12,769 nt of DNA, taken from assembly GCA_012514785.1 (NCBI GenBank), contig JAAYZP010000277.1, forward strand, positions 1 through 12,769. The letters are read 5' to 3'. Below the pieces are notes generated by a model. It made no database searches. It was not told the DNA's origin and saw only the letters and a list, made by a program, of their open reading frames with translations. Positions 1 to 7,161 of the stretch are shown piece after piece (within the stretch, counting starts at the first letter, position 1; each line of letters starts with the position of its first letter). This stretch comes from Propionibacterium sp. (GTDB lineage Bacteria > Actinomycetota > Actinomycetes > Propionibacteriales > Propionibacteriaceae). A program made the translations under genes and the position numbers.

Positions 1-1302
1 CACCTCGTCGGTGTGCAGGCGCGGGTTCTCGCTGCCGAGGATGCCTGTCTTCAGCTGCTGGATCGGCTCGATCGAGTCCGGCGACAGCAGCTGGATCCGG
101 TCGTCGATGTTCGCCAGGGTCTTCAGCGCGTTGATCAGCATCGCCGAGGAGGCGCCGAGCAACGCTGACGTCTTGCCGGTCACGACCTCGCCGCCGGGCA
201 GCTCGATCGCCGCGGCGGGAGCCTTCGTGCGCTTCTCGACGGCGTTCGCCGGCCCGACGACGGGGCGATCGGCCTGCGTGATGCCCAGCTGGCTCATCAG
301 CAGCGCGATCCGCTCCGACGCGTCCGGTTCCAGCATCTCGGCCCGCTCGTGCACGGCCGACTTGAACCAGCGACGGATCACCTCCTGCTCCGACGCGCGG
401 ACGCAGGCCGCCTCGTCGCTGATGCAGAACCCCACCATGTTGACGCCCATGTCGGTGGGCGATTTGTAGGGCGACTCCCCGATCAGCGTCTCGAAAAGCT
501 GGTTCAGCACCGGGAACACTTCGACGTCGCGGTTGTAGTTGACGACCTGCTCGCCGTAGGCCGCGAGGTGGTACGGGTCGATCATGTTGACGTCGCCGAG
601 GTCGGCCGTGGCAGCTTCGTATGCGATGTTGACGGGGTGGTCCAGCGGGAGGTTCCAGATCGGGAACGTCTCGTACTTGGCATAGCCGGAGCGGATCCCC
701 CGCTGGTGGTCGTGGTAGAGCTGCGACAGGCACGTGGCCATCTTGCCGCTGCCCGGGCCGGGGCCCGTCACAACGACGACGCTGCGCTCCGTCTCGATGT
801 ACTCGTTGCGCCCGAAGCCCGCGTCGCTGACGATGTGCTTCACATCGTTGGGGTAGCCCTTGATCGGGTTGTGGCGGTACACCTTGAGCCCGAGGCGTTC
901 CAGCTTGCGACGAAACGCCCGCGCCTGCGAGTTGTCGTCGGTGACCTGCGTGACGACGACGCTGCCGACGTGCAGGTCCCTCGACCGGAACCCGTCGATC
1001 AGGCGCAGGACGTCCGCCTCGTAGGAGATGCCGAAGTCGGCGCGCTGCTTGTTGTGGGCGATGTCCTTGCCGCTGATGGCCAGGACAACCTCGACGTCCT
1101 CGCGCATCGTCTCCAGCATCTCGATCTTGTTGTCCGGGGTGAACCCGGGCAGGACGCGGGAGGCGTGCATGTCGTCGAACAGCTTGCCCCCGAACTCCAG
1201 ATAGAGCTTGCCCCCGAACTGCGCACGCCGCGCGGCGATGTGCTCCGATTGCATCGCGAGATACTGGACCCGATCAAAACCCTGCTGCACGCGCCGAAGC
1301 AT
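1..1302 (-). CDS. UPF0371 (DUF1846) family protein, partial at its 3' end
   Basis: The visible 434 codons match the UPF0371/DUF1846 family. The N-terminal signature is seen as QGFDRVQYLAMQSEHI (about residues 7-22) and KLYLEFGGKLFDD (32-44), followed by HASRVLPGF. A glycine-rich loop, TGPGPGSGK (residues 179-187), resembles a nucleotide-binding loop but is not an exact Walker A motif. Later conserved stretches include DHPVNIAYEAATADLGDVNMID (first 20 residues from 221) and SPTDMGVNMVGFCI (281-294). Family members are usually about 490-500 residues, so some 60 C-terminal residues lie beyond the left edge. A family structure exists as far as I recall, but I know no established biochemical role. 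The start is uncertain: ATG at 1302, GTG at 1290 (which would begin VQQGFD, closest to usual family starts) and an in-frame ATG at 1326 are all possible, and none has a well-placed Shine-Dalgarno. The gene is divergent from the DUF4870 gene, about 51 bp away. Confidence 0.9.
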   Translation of the reverse strand, partial: MLRRVQQGFDRVQYLAMQSEHIAARRAQFGGKLYLEFGGKLFDDMHASRVLPGFTPDNKIEMLETMREDVEVVLAISGKDIAHNKQRADFGISYEADVLRLIDGFRSRDLHVGSVVVTQVTDDNSQARAFRRKLERLGLKVYRHNPIKGYPNDVKHIVSDAGFGRNEYIETERSVVVVTGPGPGSGKMATCLSQLYHDHQRGIRSGYAKYETFPIWNLPLDHPVNIAYEAATADLGDVNMIDPYHLAAYGEQVVNYNRDVEVFPVLNQLFETLIGESPYKSPTDMGVNMVGFCISDEAACVRASEQEVIRRWFKSAVHERAEMLEPDASERIALLMSQLGITQADRPVVGPANAVEKRTKAPAAAIELPGGEVVTGKTSALLGASSAMLINALKTLANIDDRIQLLSPDSIEPIQQLKTGILGSENPRLHTDEV

Positions 1303-1320
1303 ACCCCCGAAACGGGCAGC

Positions 1321-1326
1321 TATCAT
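1321..1326 (+). promoter_or_regulatory. Possible -10 element of the DUF4870 gene in the divergent intergenic region
   Basis: Only about 51 bp separate the divergent UPF0371 and DUF4870 starts. The hexamer TATCAT fits the TAnnnT pattern of actinobacterial -10 boxes and would give a 5' leader of roughly 20 bases. No convincing -35 hexamer sits at the expected distance, so this is a weak call. Confidence 0.25.
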
Positions 1327-1353
1327 GGAGGGGTCAGCTAGCCGGAGGAACGC

Positions 1354-1926
1354 ATGACGAACGACCCATACAAGGATTTCGACGACGTCTACGGCGCGGA
1401 CGAGCAGCCGTCGACGCCGCCACCGCCGGGTCCCCAGCCCGTGACCGGCCCGCAGAATCCCTTCGGGACCGGACCCTACGCCGACTCGGGGCGTCCCGAT
1501 CCCGGGCCGCAGTCCGCCTACCCGCCCGCGTACGGCTCACAGCCGAATCCCTTCATCCAGCGCCACACGCCCGTGCCCTACGGGTACGGGCAGTCGCCGG
1601 ATCGCCAGCGCAACAGCAACATGCTGCGCCTGAACGCCTGGATCTCGGCATTCTTCCCGCTTGCGGGTGTGATCTTCTTCTTCGTGGAGAAGGGCAAGCA
1701 GCCGCTCTACGACAAGCACCTGAAGGAGACGCTGAACATGTCGATCACGCGAATCCTGATCGGCATGGGCGCGTCCATGTTCAGCGGGTTCCTCGGCGCC
1801 GTGTTCGGCATCGCGACGGTGGCCTACTTCGTCCTGGCCATCATGGGCGCCATGCAGGGCCCGACGAAGTTCCTTGAGGGACAGGAGATGCGCTACAAGG
1901 GCGCGATCCCCTTCACCCGCGACTGA
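1354..1926 (+). CDS. Proline-rich DUF4870-type small membrane protein
   Basis: A 190-residue protein with two parts. Residues 1-88 are low-complexity and rich in Pro, Gly, Tyr and Gln, with no helical or hydrophobic character, as in a disordered cytosolic tail. Residues 91-167 carry the hydrophobic region: one membrane segment near 93-111, then a charged turn (VEKGKQPLYDKHLKETLN, 111-128), then one or two further segments between 131 and 167. That order, with a helix, a K/H-rich link ending in ETLN, and a second hydrophobic stretch, is typical of DUF4870 (Tic20-like fold) proteins, whose function is not established. The ATG is supported by GGAGG at 1342-1346, seven bases upstream. It converges on yciO with only six bases between the stop codons and no hairpin between them, so the two transcripts probably overlap. 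Confidence 0.85.
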   Translation: MTNDPYKDFDDVYGADEQPSTPPPPGPQPVTGPQNPFGTGPYADSGRPDPGPQSAYPPAYGSQPNPFIQRHTPVPYGYGQSPDRQRNSNMLRLNAWISAFFPLAGVIFFFVEKGKQPLYDKHLKETLNMSITRILIGMGASMFSGFLGAVFGIATVAYFVLAIMGAMQGPTKFLEGQEMRYKGAIPFTRD

Positions 1927-1932
1927 CCCCCG

Positions 1933-2556
1933 CTACTCCTCGAACGGCGACGGGTCACCAGCGCCCACGCGGGCGATGCGCGGCTCGTCACCGGTGAGGT
2001 CCACGACGGTGGTGGGCTCGACCCCGACGTCGCCCGAATCCAGGACCGCCTCGACCTGGTTGTCGAGCAGTTCCTTGACCTCCCACCCGTCCACGGGCGG
2101 TTCCTCGCGTCCGGGCAGCAGCAGCGTCGAACTCAGCAGCGGCTGGTCCAGCTCCGCGAGGAGTGCGCGCGTCGTCGGATGGTCGGGGATCCGCACGCCG
2201 ACGGTGCGCTTCTTCGGGTGCTGCATCATCTTCGGCACCTCGCGGGTGGCTTTGAGGATGAACGTGTAGGACCCGGGCGTGGCGGCCTTCACCGCACGGA
2301 ACACCCAGTTGTCCATCTCGACGTACTGGCCGAGCTTCGCGAACTCGTCGACGACGAGCGTGAAGTGGTGCTTGTCGTTGAGGTCCCGGATCCGCTTGAT
2401 CCGGTCGATGCCGTCCGCGTTGCCGAGCATCGCGCCGAGCGCGAAGCCGGAGTCGGTGGGATACGCCACCAGGCCGCCGTCGCGGATGATCTGCCCGATC
2501 TGTCCGATCGTGCGGGGCTGGGGATTGACTGGGTGGACATCGTAGTAACGGGCCAC
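1933..2556 (-). CDS. yciO: YciO family protein (YrdC/Sua5 domain)
   Basis: A 207-residue YrdC-domain protein. It follows Escherichia coli YciO almost block by block: ARYYDVHPVNPQPR at the start (2-15), YPTDSGFALG (32-41), IKRIRDL (53-59), HHFTLVV (63-69), PGSYTFILKATREVP (94-108), VGVRIPDHP (119-127), LLSSTLLLPG (140-149) and TTVVDLTGD (182-190). TsaC/Sua5 enzymes make threonylcarbamoyl-AMP for tRNA t6A and carry a K-R-S-x-N set of residues. Here the last part reads SST, with no S-x-N, as in YciO. It is therefore better called YciO than threonylcarbamoyladenylate synthase; a nucleotide or RNA-linked role is possible but not shown. The GTG start at 2556 is chosen because AGGAGGT lies eight bases upstream and because homologues begin with this ARYYDVHP segment. 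It starts one base after the stop of the aldo/keto reductase gene, so translation is probably coupled. Confidence 0.9.
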   Translation of the reverse strand: MARYYDVHPVNPQPRTIGQIGQIIRDGGLVAYPTDSGFALGAMLGNADGIDRIKRIRDLNDKHHFTLVVDEFAKLGQYVEMDNWVFRAVKAATPGSYTFILKATREVPKMMQHPKKRTVGVRIPDHPTTRALLAELDQPLLSSTLLLPGREEPPVDGWEVKELLDNQVEAVLDSGDVGVEPTTVVDLTGDEPRIARVGAGDPSPFEE

Positions 2557-2557
2557 G

Positions 2558-3442
2558 TCAGAACACCTCCTCGGTGATTGCATCGAGCATTGCTTGTGGG
2601 ATGTCGTCGGTCAGTGCCTTGGCCGAGTCCGTGATGGACTCGGGCCGGGAGGCGCCGGGGATGGGGATGACGTGGTCGCCGAGCGACAGCTCCCACGCCA
2701 GGGTGACGCGCTGCGGGCTGATCCCGAGCTCGCCCGCGGCGCGCCGGATCGCGGGGAAGCGACGGTCGAGGCTCCGCGCACTGCCGGAGAGGCCACCGAA
2801 CGGGGCGTAGGCGACGAACGTGATGCCGAGCGCCGCGCAGAGCTCCATCTCCAGCCGCGACGTGTGGTGGAACCAGGGCGAGAACTCGTTCTGCACGGCG
2901 GCGAGCCCACCGTCGCCCAGCACGTCGAGGGCGATGCGGATCTCCTCGGCGGACGCGTTGGAGATGCCCACCTCCTTGACGAGCCCCTCCGTGCGAAGCT
3001 CCGCCAGTGCCTGGATGGACTGGCCGTAGAGGATGGACCAGTCGGGCCGGTGCAGGTAGAAGACGTCGAGTTGTTCGACGCCGAGCGCCTCGACGGCGAG
3101 CAGCGCGCGCTCACGCAGGTACTCCCGGGTGCCGTTGCGGCCCCACCGCTCCCCCTCCAAGCGGGTGATGCCGGCCTTGGTGCAGACCACGACGTCGCTC
3201 GTGTCGCCGTCGTAGGTGCGCAGCGCCTCGCCGATGATGCGCTCGTTGTGCCCCATGGTGTCCCAGGTGGGTGCGTAGATGTCGGCGGTGTCGATCAGGG
3301 TGATGCCGGCGTCGAGTGCGGCGTGGATCGTGGCGGCGGGGTTCTCCGGGATCGGGCGACCGTCCGACCGCATCGATAGCACCATCGCGCCGAGGCCAAT
3401 GGGGGAAACTGTGAACTGTCCGATTTTTCGTTCCCTAACCAT
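2558..3442 (-). CDS. Aldo/keto reductase, NADP-type
   Basis: A 294-residue TIM-barrel oxidoreductase, full length for the family. It starts with the usual RKIGQFTVSPIGLGAM segment (5-20). The catalytic tetrad is complete: Asp51 and Tyr56 in LIDTADIYAP, Lys89 in CTKAG, and His131 in FYLHRPD. VGISNAS (158-164) and the cofactor phosphate site IPIPGASRP (259-267) are also typical. The family reduces aldehydes, ketones or sugars with NADPH; the substrate cannot be told from the sequence. It is followed after one base by yciO and preceded after nine bases by the TadE-like gene, so the three may share one transcript. The ATG at 3442 has no recognisable Shine-Dalgarno upstream, but the conserved N-terminus leaves little room for another start. 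Confidence 0.93.
   Translation of the reverse strand: MVRERKIGQFTVSPIGLGAMVLSMRSDGRPIPENPAATIHAALDAGITLIDTADIYAPTWDTMGHNERIIGEALRTYDGDTSDVVVCTKAGITRLEGERWGRNGTREYLRERALLAVEALGVEQLDVFYLHRPDWSILYGQSIQALAELRTEGLVKEVGISNASAEEIRIALDVLGDGGLAAVQNEFSPWFHHTSRLEMELCAALGITFVAYAPFGGLSGSARSLDRRFPAIRRAAGELGISPQRVTLAWELSLGDHVIPIPGASRPESITDSAKALTDDIPQAMLDAITEEVF
2565..2571 (-). promoter_or_regulatory. Strong ribosome binding site that fixes the yciO GTG start
   Basis: On the minus strand the sequence is AGGAGGT, a near-perfect Shine-Dalgarno, followed by eight bases and then GTG at 2556. It lies within the last codons of the upstream aldo/keto reductase gene. It argues against the longer in-frame ATG at 2583, which would place this site inside the coding region. 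Confidence 0.75.
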
Positions 3443-3451
3443 GCCGCGAGT

Positions 3452-3871
3452 TTACCGCGCACGGAAGCGGTCGACAGGCGATACGGTTTCCACCTCGATC
3501 GTCGTCGAACCCGGCAGCAGCGGGAGCGACACGTCGGACAGCTCGACGGTGCAGCGCAGTCGGACCGTCACCGTCGATTCCTCCCCCAGCGGCGCCGACC
3601 CACCGCTGCTCGCGACGACGACGCCACGCTCCGTGCACGCCAGCCCGGACTCCCCCAGCCCGCGGTCGATCACCTCGGCGGCCTGCTGTTCGGCGTTCGA
3701 CCATGATCGTTCCAGCGCGGCGGCACGGGCGGCGGAGCTGGCGACGGCGTGCAGCTCCTGCCTGGCCAGCACCACGTGCGCGAGCACGACGATCACGCCG
3801 ACCACCAGCAGGATGCCGGGGATGATGATCGCCGCCTCGATGGCCGGCGCATGCCCTCGCTCACGTCGCAT
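3452..3871 (-). CDS. TadE-like pseudopilin family protein
   Basis: A 139-residue protein with the layout of TadE/TadF minor pseudopilins. A short, basic N-terminus (MRRERGHAPA) is followed by IEAAIIIPG, with Glu12 two residues after the Pro-Ala, and one long hydrophobic helix (about 11-35). The rest (40-139) is probably extracytoplasmic and holds two cysteines (Cys79, Cys107) that could form a disulphide. In Tad systems such proteins are cut by a prepilin peptidase and help assemble Flp pili. No tadA/B/C or flp gene lies next to it in this window, so it is an orphan here. The start at 3871 is chosen because the pseudopilin leader begins there; an open frame continues upstream to 4000, but it would add 43 residues without such character and run into the divergent phosphofructokinase gene. 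No clear Shine-Dalgarno is visible. Confidence 0.7.
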   Translation of the reverse strand: MRRERGHAPAIEAAIIIPGILLVVGVIVVLAHVVLARQELHAVASSAARAAALERSWSNAEQQAAEVIDRGLGESGLACTERGVVVASSGGSAPLGEESTVTVRLRCTVELSDVSLPLLPGSTTIEVETVSPVDRFRAR

Positions 3872-3938
3872 GGGCCCATCATCGCAAGTGAGAGGGTCCA
3901 ACCGCAGCCCCGCCGGGGCACCTGTGGAAAACGTGCCA

Positions 3939-3944
3939 TAGGAT
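3939..3944 (+). promoter_or_regulatory. Possible -10 element of the phosphofructokinase gene
   Basis: TAGGAT fits the TAnnnT form and lies about 30 bases before the start codon in the 103-bp divergent gap with the TadE-like gene. A good Shine-Dalgarno (GAAAGGA at 3962-3968) follows. I see no convincing -35 box, so this is tentative. Confidence 0.3.
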
Positions 3945-3974
3945 TGAGGGTGGATCACGAAAGAAAGGACTTCC

Positions 3975-5195
3975 ATGGTCAAGAAGGTCGCCATCCTCAC
4001 AGCCGGTGGCTTCGCACCGTGTCTCTCCTCCGCGATCGGTGGGTTGATCGAGCGCTACACGGAGTTGGCTCCCGATCTGGAGATCATCGCGTACAAGCAC
4101 GGCTACCAGGGGCTCCTGACGGGCGACTACCTGGCCGTGACCGACAACGTCCGCGCCAACGCCGGTCTGCTGCACAAGTTCGGCGGCTCCCCCGTCGGGA
4201 ACTCGCGGGTGAAGCTCACCAACACCAAGAACCTCATCAAGCGCGGCCTCGTCAAGGAGGGTGAGAACCCGTTGCAGGTGGCGGCCGATCGGCTCGTCGC
4301 CGACGGCGTCGACGTGTTGCACACGATCGGCGGCGACGACACCAACACGACGGCTGCCGACCTGGCCAACTACCTCGCCGAGAACGACTACGGCCTGACC
4401 GTCGTCGGCCTGCCGAAGACCATCGACAACGACGTGATCCCGATCAAGCAGTCGCTGGGTGCCTGGACCGCCGCGGACATGGGCGCGCGCTACGCGCAGA
4501 ACATCGTCGCCGAACACAATTCGGCTTCCCGGATGCTCATCGTCCACGAGGTCATGGGCCGCCACTGCGGTTGGCTGACCGCCGCCACCGCCCAGAAGTA
4601 CCGCGAATGGCTGGACACGCAGGAGTGGCTGCCCGAGATCGGGCTCTCCCGTGAGGCGTGGGAGATCCACGGCGTGTACGTGCCCGAGGGCGTCATCGAC
4701 ATCGCGAAGGAGTCCGAGCGCCTGAACAAGGTGATGGATGAGGTCGGCAACGTGACGATCTTCCTGTCGGAGGGCGCGGGCCTCGACTCGATCGTCGCCG
4801 AGATGGAGGCCGCAGGCGAGACGGTGCCCCGCGATCCCTTCGGCCACGTGAGGCTCGACAAGGTCAACCCCGGTGCCTGGTTCGGCTCGAAGTTCGCAGA
4901 GAAGCTCGGCGCCGAGAAGGTCATGATCCAGAAGTCGGGCTACTACTCCCGCTCGGCCCCGCCCAACGACGCCGACCTGGCGCTGATCAAGGAGTGCACC
5001 GACCTCGCCGTCGACTGCGCGCTGCGCGGCGAGTCCGGCGTCATCGGCCACGACGAGGAGAACGGCGACGTGCTGAGCGCGATCGCATTCGACCGCATCG
5101 CCGGTGGCAAGGTGTTCGACATCACGCAGGGCTGGTACACCGACATGCTGACGGGCATCGGCCAGGCGATCCCCGCGAAGGCCGAGACCCACTGA
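3975..5195 (+). CDS. pfp: Pyrophosphate--fructose 6-phosphate 1-phosphotransferase (PPi-PFK)
   Basis: A 406-residue phosphofructokinase that phosphorylates fructose 6-phosphate in the cytosol. The phosphoryl donor can be read from two positions. The motif IGGDDT (118-123) has Asp122 where ATP enzymes have Gly (GGDGS), and PKTIDND (147-153) has Lys148 where ATP enzymes have Gly (PGTIDND). Both residues are the known marks of pyrophosphate dependence, and PPi-PFK reactions are reversible. Other active-site motifs are intact: MGRHCGW (194-200), VPEG (236-239) and SGYYSRSA (321-328). Length and sequence resemble the propionibacterial enzyme, in which pyrophosphate replaces ATP in glycolysis. The ATG has GAAAGGA six bases upstream. 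The gene stands alone: a divergent neighbour lies upstream and a strong terminator downstream. Confidence 0.95.
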   Translation: MVKKVAILTAGGFAPCLSSAIGGLIERYTELAPDLEIIAYKHGYQGLLTGDYLAVTDNVRANAGLLHKFGGSPVGNSRVKLTNTKNLIKRGLVKEGENPLQVAADRLVADGVDVLHTIGGDDTNTTAADLANYLAENDYGLTVVGLPKTIDNDVIPIKQSLGAWTAADMGARYAQNIVAEHNSASRMLIVHEVMGRHCGWLTAATAQKYREWLDTQEWLPEIGLSREAWEIHGVYVPEGVIDIAKESERLNKVMDEVGNVTIFLSEGAGLDSIVAEMEAAGETVPRDPFGHVRLDKVNPGAWFGSKFAEKLGAEKVMIQKSGYYSRSAPPNDADLALIKECTDLAVDCALRGESGVIGHDEENGDVLSAIAFDRIAGGKVFDITQGWYTDMLTGIGQAIPAKAETH

Positions 5196-5217
5196 CCCAC
5201 CGACCACGAACAGCACG

Positions 5218-5250
5218 GGGCGCATCCGGTTCGGATGCGCCCTTTCGTCT
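5218..5250 (+). terminator. Intrinsic terminator after the PPi-PFK gene
   Basis: A perfect 11-bp stem (5218-5228 pairs with 5232-5242, GGGCGCATCCG with CGGATGCGCCC) has a three-base loop and is followed by TTTCGTCTT. It begins 22 bases after the PPi-PFK stop. On the opposite strand the stem also lies just past the yihY stop, but no T-run follows it there, so it may only slow or shield that transcript. Confidence 0.88.
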
Positions 5251-5255
5251 TCCCC

Positions 5256-6401
5256 TCAGCGGCGGCCGAGCAGCTTCGCGATGAACGCGACGATGCCCGC
5301 CACGATCGCGCCGAGCCCCACACCCGTGGCCGCGCCGACGCCGTAGCCGACGCCCAGCCCCGCCCTAACGCCCCGCTCGGCCACTTCCTGTTTGACCATC
5401 GCCGGCTCGGGTTCGGCCGCCTTGGCGAGCAGGAGCGCCTGCGCCGACCGCGCGGCCGCCATCGCCGCTGCCCGGTTGCGCTGCTCATCGATGCCGGATC
5501 GCACGCTGGCGTCGGTGCCGATCCATGCGGCCATCATGAGGATCACCGTCGCGACCGTGTTCATCAGCAGCATCGCGATGATGATCGGGCCGAACAGCGA
5601 CGCGGCCGCGTTGCCCGAGAAGACGCCCACCAGGGTGCCGGCGAGCTGCTGCAGGACGGTGATCAGTAGCGCGCCCAGCGACACGCCGATCAGCCAGGGC
5701 CGGGGGTGCGCCTTCTCGTCGGGCAGCACGAGGAAGAGGAATGCCATCAGGATCCAGCTCGCCAGGAACGTCATGAAGATCGTCGCCACGCGCAGCATGC
5801 CGTTGATACCCGGCACGTGCTCCAGGCCGAGCCAGCCGACGATCAGGTTCGACGCGCTCGACCCGGCCTGCGCGACCGCGATCCCGACGATGAGGCACAG
5901 CAGCAGGCCCAGGAAGATGACGATGTTGGAGCCGATGTTGAGGACGGGGTTGACCTTCCGCTCCTCGTCGACGGGCACCTCGCGCCACATCATGCGCACG
6001 GCCCGCTTCAGGTTGCCCACCCATCCGGAGCCCGAGTAGGCGGCCGTCAACAGCGCGACGATGCCGATGCTGCGCCAGTTGTTGAGCGCGTTCTCGACGA
6101 TCCCGCCGACGGACTCGGCGAGACTACCGTCCTCATCCTCCTCACCCAGCTCCGCATCAGCGCCGCTGAGCACCGAGTCGATGGTGGAGCGCACGCTTTC
6201 CAGCAGCTCGGGCTGGAATACGGTCAGCACCATGCCGATCATGGCGAACGTGAACATCAGGATCGGCACCAGGGAGAGCACCGAGAAGTAGGTGATGGCG
6301 CCGGCGAACTGCCGCCCCAGGCGGATGTTGAACCGCTTGTTGGCCGCCATCAGGTGGGCGACGGGCGGCCATTTGAGAATGTTGTCGAGCCAGGCTTTCA
6401 C
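5256..6401 (-). CDS. YihY/BrkB family inner-membrane protein
   Basis: A 381-residue polytopic membrane protein of the YihY/virulence factor BrkB family. The family core is clear: QFAGAITYFSVLSLVPILMF (31-50), WRSIGIVALLTAAYSGSGWVG (first 20 residues from 109), LKRAVRMMWREVP (131-143), and membrane segments near 158-178, 205-227, 236-260 and 266-293. Proteins of this family were once called ribonuclease BN by mistake; their role remains unclear. Two features are unusual: an acidic insert (ADAELGEEDEDG, 81-92) between the first two segments, and a C-terminal tail (311-381) with an Ala-rich helix and then a Gly/Ala/Val-rich hydrophobic stretch (348-376) ending in RR, probably an extra membrane helix. 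The start is GTG at 6401, with AGGG seven bases upstream. It follows the second MerR gene after 55 bp that contain a tandem repeat. Confidence 0.92.
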   Translation of the reverse strand: MKAWLDNILKWPPVAHLMAANKRFNIRLGRQFAGAITYFSVLSLVPILMFTFAMIGMVLTVFQPELLESVRSTIDSVLSGADAELGEEDEDGSLAESVGGIVENALNNWRSIGIVALLTAAYSGSGWVGNLKRAVRMMWREVPVDEERKVNPVLNIGSNIVIFLGLLLCLIVGIAVAQAGSSASNLIVGWLGLEHVPGINGMLRVATIFMTFLASWILMAFLFLVLPDEKAHPRPWLIGVSLGALLITVLQQLAGTLVGVFSGNAAASLFGPIIIAMLLMNTVATVILMMAAWIGTDASVRSGIDEQRNRAAAMAAARSAQALLLAKAAEPEPAMVKQEVAERGVRAGLGVGYGVGAATGVGLGAIVAGIVAFIAKLLGRR

Positions 6402-6421
6402 GCCTCGACCCTAGTAGCAAA

Positions 6422-6456
6422 GCGCGAGCGGGGGCTACACCGCGCGCGAGCGGGGG

Positions 6457-6474
<18 letters not shown>
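6422..6474. repeat. 22-bp tandem repeat covering the 3' end of the second MerR gene
   Basis: Two full 22-bp copies (6431-6452 and 6453-6474) differ only at one position (C at 6447, G at 6469). A partial third copy of nine bases follows at 6422-6430. The copy at 6453-6474 contains the last codons and the TAG stop of the MerR gene, so the second and third copies are non-coding duplicates of the gene end. The unit is not a multiple of three, but since the first copy already holds the stop, changes in copy number would not alter the protein. Confidence 0.85.
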
Positions 6475-6996
<522 letters not shown>

Positions 6997-7011
6997 GGTC
7001 TCCTCTTTCCA

Positions 7012-7049
7012 TCGCGTCTGGGAGGAACGCTAGCCCCACGCAGACGCGA
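7012..7049. promoter_or_regulatory. 9-bp inverted repeat in the leader of the second MerR gene
   Basis: Arms TCGCGTCTG (7012-7020) and CAGACGCGA (7041-7049) pair perfectly around 20 bases. The spacer contains the palindrome GCTAGC. The repeat lies between the proposed -10 box and the GTG start of the MerR gene, 15 bases before that start. It could be an operator for a dimeric regulator or an RNA stem-loop in the 5' leader; no T-run follows, so a simple terminator is unlikely. Confidence 0.5.
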
Positions 7050-7098
7050 ACCTTCGAGGGACACGCCGGGGCTTTCCCCCGCGCGCCGCCTCCCAGCC

Positions 7099-7104
7099 AT
7101 TCTA
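7099..7104 (-). promoter_or_regulatory. Likely -10 box of the second MerR gene
   Basis: On the minus strand the hexamer is TAGAAT, one mismatch from TATAAT, in the longest gap of this gene block. It predicts a leader of about 95 bases containing the inverted repeat at 7012-7049. The sequence at the -35 distance is GC-rich and does not resemble TTGACA, which is common in actinobacteria but weakens the call. Confidence 0.45.
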
Positions 7105-7161
7105 CCCAGCGCGTCCAGCGACGCGCCGGTGCCCGCCGAAGCGCCTCTAGCGGCCCTGCGA

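Noticed and set aside
349..1341. A 330-codon open frame on the plus strand opposite the UPF0371 gene
   Set aside because: Its composition is typical of antisense translation, and the opposite strand encodes a clearly conserved protein.
3879..5225. A 448-codon open frame on the minus strand opposite the phosphofructokinase gene
   Set aside because: It is exactly antisense to a certain gene and has a repetitive Val/Asp/Arg/Leu/His composition with no family signature. Such frames arise in high-GC DNA.
7105..7161. A terminator after the bifunctional nuclease gene
   Set aside because: The region has several short GC-rich complementary segments but no single stable stem followed by T residues.
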